In this document: positions 61,140 to 64,000 of the stretch, one piece after another
Layout of the letters: the number at the start of each line of letters is the position of its first letter
Numbering within the stretch: position 1 is the stretch's first letter
Source of the DNA: Siderastrea siderea
Taxonomy: Eukaryota > Cnidaria > Anthozoa > Scleractinia > Rhizangiidae
DNA length: 64,000 nucleotides
NCBI GenBank assembly: GCA_964030785.1
Contig: OZ034971.1
Location: forward strand, 43,425,304 to 43,489,303
Reading direction: 5' to 3'
The notes under the pieces: model-generated
Told to the model about the DNA's origin: nothing
The model's input: only the letters and a program-made list of their open reading frames with translations
The model's database searches: none
Made by a program: the position numbers and the translations under genes

Positions 61140-62188
61140 CTTTTTACAGCGTTATAAAAAAACCATACACGAGTACCGCTCGGTAGCTTTCATTCGAAGG
61201 TAAAACGTTATTCGTTTTATCTTCGTTTTGCTTCAGAAGCGAGTTACGCGTCTAATGTATTTTGCAACAAAAAGAGAACATGCTATCCCATTATTCGTGG
61301 ATGCTAATATTCTCCCTGAGGATATGCTTTATTGTAAATCTAGATCTATGTTAATGCATGATATTAACTGTAAAACTGCAACTCCGAACTCGTTAGATCT
61401 TTTTACTCGCGTCGATTCTTTTCATTCGTATAATACTAGATCTGCATCGGCTGGAAAACTCGACATAAAATATTCAAGGCTGAGACAACAGAGCTACTCC
61501 TTTTCGTGTATTGAATGTATGATATGGAATGGACTGCCGGAATATCTTCGAAAGAAAAATAAAACCTCCTTCAAAAATTGTCGTGGCAAAATATAACTGC
61601 AGCTTTTAGAAAACGCGGAGACTTATGTTGGGGTCCACACCTTAATGCAAAAAATCGGTCTTTGCTAAGTGACTCATTGTTTAATGTAATATACGGTAGG
61701 CTTATTTATTGCAACTATAGATCTTTATTTATAATGTATTTATTTCTCATTTATTCTATATGCATATATCTATTTTGTTTTATTTTACTTATTTCGCGTA
61801 CTTCTTTCGTATTTGCGGGCTAGTGTAGCCTTTTTATTATTGTATATTGTAATTGCACTCCATCGTAATTAATTGTAATTGATATTATAGTTTATTATAA
61901 TTGATGTTATAATTGATATCATAATAAACAGTCATAATGAACAGTATCCAAATACTCAAATGTTAAAATTTGTTCAGTCGATGTTTCGGAACCCCTGATG
62001 AAGAATAATCACAATCAAACAAGCTATGTGTAAAACAAAACAAGAATCGAAACAGACGGACAAACAGTCAGACACTTGTGTTGCTAGTATAAATTACTTT
62101 CATCCGAAGGAGCCCTGTCAAACATGAAGACACTTTTCTTTTTCAACCCGTAGTTTGCTGGGATCAGAGGAGTTTCTTTCGCGGGCAC
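61140..62188 (+). mobile_element. Insertion with 5'-truncated non-LTR retrotransposon
   Basis: Absent from copy A. The frame at 61228-61596 reads LQKRVTRLMYFATKREHAIP, LFTRVDSFHSYNTRSAS and IWNGLPEYLRKKNKTSFKN. That is the characteristic region after the reverse transcriptase in Jockey/CR1-type LINEs (HSYNTRSA, LWNSLP, F+..L). The tail is AT-rich. Only the 3' end of the element is present. Confidence 0.75.
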
Positions 62189-64000
62189 GTTGTATTTTCT
62201 GCTGCCAGAGGTTCTATCTCGCGGCTCGGCCGCTCGTGCATCGCCCATCGGCCAACAACTCGGCATGTGGCCGACGGCCACTCCACGGAAAGAGACCTTG
62301 TAATCAGTGTACCCATAATTCGACTTGCCAAAAACGAGATTCAAGCTGATTAGAAAGTTGAAGTCATAGCAAAAGTTGCGTTTAGTGTACGCCCAGATTC
62401 ACTAAAAGTTTTTGTTTTCACTCTAGTTTCAAAACACCAGTACAGCGGAAGGCACGAAGACCGGTACAACGTCCCTTACAAGATCATCAAGTTATTCAGA
62501 GGCGGCAAATTCGACAAAAACTACAACAAAAAGTACCACACTTATTCATTCAGAATACCGTCCGACACAGAACAAGTTAAACTTGTGGCAACGATAACCG
62601 GTCACGGCAGCGATAACAATGGCTGTGCAGAATTCTGCGTCACGTCACATCACTTCATCGTCAATGGGCATTCAAATGTTAAAGTGTTTAAAAACGCTGC
62701 TACCGCTATGGGCTGCGCTAATCGTGTCAGCGATGGAGCTGTGCCTAATGAACACGGGACGTGGCTGTACGGGCGGGACGGGTGGTGCTGTGGGATGGAC
62801 GTGGTGCCCTGGGTGGTAGATATCACAGATCAAATTTACATTGGACGAAGAGAGAACAAAGTGAAGTATTTTGGGTGGTTTTATGGTTCAGACCCTCACC
62901 CGACCAGAGACCCGGGAAATATTGTTATGAGATCTTATTTAGTGTATTACAAGTCCGTAGAGGATCAGTTGTCGGACGGTCCGTGAGGAAATAACTTAGT
63001 TATGGCAATTCATTGCCGATTACATATTTATTTAATAGTATCGTAATTTTTATTTAATATTATCGTAATGATTCAATTTAGCACCCTCTTTCCAGGAAGC
63101 GCCCCTCTTTGTAGATGTTTTTGTCAATGATCGCGGCCCTGCGAAGTTTGGGATTGATAAGAGCATCAACGAAGCTACAGTGATAGAATAGACAAGTTCT
63201 GTTCCGTTCCGAGATTCGCTTCATATCTACAGGCTATACAGAACATTTACCGTATTCTCACCGCTACAGTTTCTGTCACTAAAATTTTGTACATAGATAT
63301 CACATACTCATACTTATTTTACGGACATAATCAAGTGCTTCAGTCGAAACAATCTTAAGCACCCTGTATTTGATAATCGCTCCTTCAATTGAGCTCAGGT
63401 CCAGGGCGCTAAATTGGATCTCTTGCGATTCTTATTTACTGTAAGGACTATTTTTTGTGAAATTTATATTTATTTCTTCCATTCGTTTACTATGTACAGA
63501 ATGTACAGAATTTTTATGTACCAAGTCCATGACTTCTGAGAAGTTTTAACCACCGTGTTGTGTTGATATCGTTTTAGAGTTTTTAAGTACGTCGAATGTG
63601 TACCAAAGACGTGATGTCTAGTTGTTCTTCCCGTTAAATATATTGTAAATTGGTCAATTTGTGCAGTATTTTTGAAACATTGCAACTCAATACCTTTGAT
63701 AGCGGCAGGGCAAGACTGGCCTTAAATTTACTCACTGGTATAAGAAATCTATTACTTATTTACAAAATAAAATAATGGTAAAATATTGGAAGTCCTAGAA
63801 TAAAGTCATTGTAAATTCAGTTAAAAAAATTTTCCAGTAAATGAAACGTTATGTTTGCATTTACGTTCAACCTCAGCACACTCGTTCGCCGGCGGTCGAT
63901 AATTTTAAAAACCTTCTCCGAATATGGAGGGAATAATCTTCACCCATTCAGAAAATTTTTTGAAGCAAAAGTGGTAAACTGTGCTAGGTGACACTCAAAT

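Larger units (their letters stand above)
59286..62986 (+). pseudogene. 5'-truncated duplicate of the PNGase F-like gene (exons 5-8)
   Basis: Exons 59286-59413, 59956-60124, 60953-61095 and 62427-62986 have the same lengths (128, 169, 143, 560 bp), phases and splice sites as exons 5-8 of the gene at 29148-36055, with no frameshift or stop. Exon 8 differs at very few residues (for example GWFNGSD becomes GWFYGSD and HEDQYNV becomes HEDRYNV). Exons 1-4, including the signal peptide and PA-like part, are absent; USP sequence on the other strand takes their place. Without a new 5' end it cannot make a secreted protein, but the intact frames show the event is recent or that the exons are used by another transcript. 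Confidence 0.75.
59004..64000 (+). repeat. Segmental duplication, copy B
   Basis: Collinear with 33367-37068 from TATACGGAGTAC to the right edge (64000 corresponds to about 37068). Two insertions are specific to this copy: a MITE-like element at about 60455-60848 and a LINE-bearing segment at about 61140-62188. The GAT array is shorter. Confidence 0.9.

Noticed and set aside
62084..62349. Small frames on both strands at 62.1-62.35 kb
   Set aside because: They cover the edge of the LINE insertion and intron sequence shared with copy A; no conservation of frame.

Overview
The window is nuclear DNA of an animal, most likely a cnidarian and probably an anthozoan (coral or anemone). Four observations support this: AT-rich sequence; genes built from short coding exons separated by long introns with GT..AG borders; many foldback/MITE-like elements and tRNA-derived SINEs; and a cellular RNA-dependent RNA polymerase, a family retained in Cnidaria but lost from most animal lineages. 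The phylum is an inference from family knowledge, not a search result.

Layout, left to right. (1) The 5' half of a type I diacylglycerol kinase gene runs leftward: nine exons between 18431 and 2045, encoding the N-terminal RVH-type domain and both EF-hands; the C1 and kinase exons should lie beyond the left edge. (2) SDHAF3 (18757-19749, +) is head-to-head with it across about 325 bp. (3) A phosphatidylcholine-transfer-protein-like START gene (PCTP/STARD2) runs leftward from 27468 to 21465, tail-to-tail with SDHAF3. (4) A complete eight-exon gene for a secreted PNGase F-like protein (29148-36055, +). (5) A two-exon NadR-like P-loop kinase on the minus strand (42066-37275), with a large transposon in its intron. 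(6) The main find is a five-exon gene (43926-51868, +) whose exon phases join a cellular RdRP core (GSDLDGD active-site motif) to a complete UPF1/ZNFX1-like SF1 helicase, giving one predicted protein of about 1714 residues. (7) A gene-poor repeat stretch, then the 3' end of a universal-stress-protein gene (minus, 58769). (8) From 59004 to the right edge, a second copy of the last four exons of the PNGase F-like gene.

Two inferences connect the parts. First, the truncated USP gene ending exactly where the 5'-truncated PNGase F-like copy starts is what a head-to-tail tandem duplication of the 33367-59003 interval would produce. If so, a second copy of the kinase and of the RdRP-helicase lies to the right of the window. 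Second, RdRP and an SF1 helicase are separate partner proteins in known RNA-silencing systems (Rdp1 with Hrr1 in fission yeast; EGO-1 with ZNFX-1 in C. elegans). Here they appear to be one polypeptide, which suggests a self-contained small-RNA amplification enzyme.

The non-coding sequence is dominated by inverted-repeat elements. They include a dispersed family of about 210 bp (at least six copies), a CCAAT-rich family (three copies), several single foldbacks, two copies of a palindrome with a tRNA-like core, and a foldback that supplies the stop codon and poly(A) signals of the RdRP-helicase gene. Exon borders were set by hand from reading frame, splice consensus and family similarity; no transcript evidence was available.
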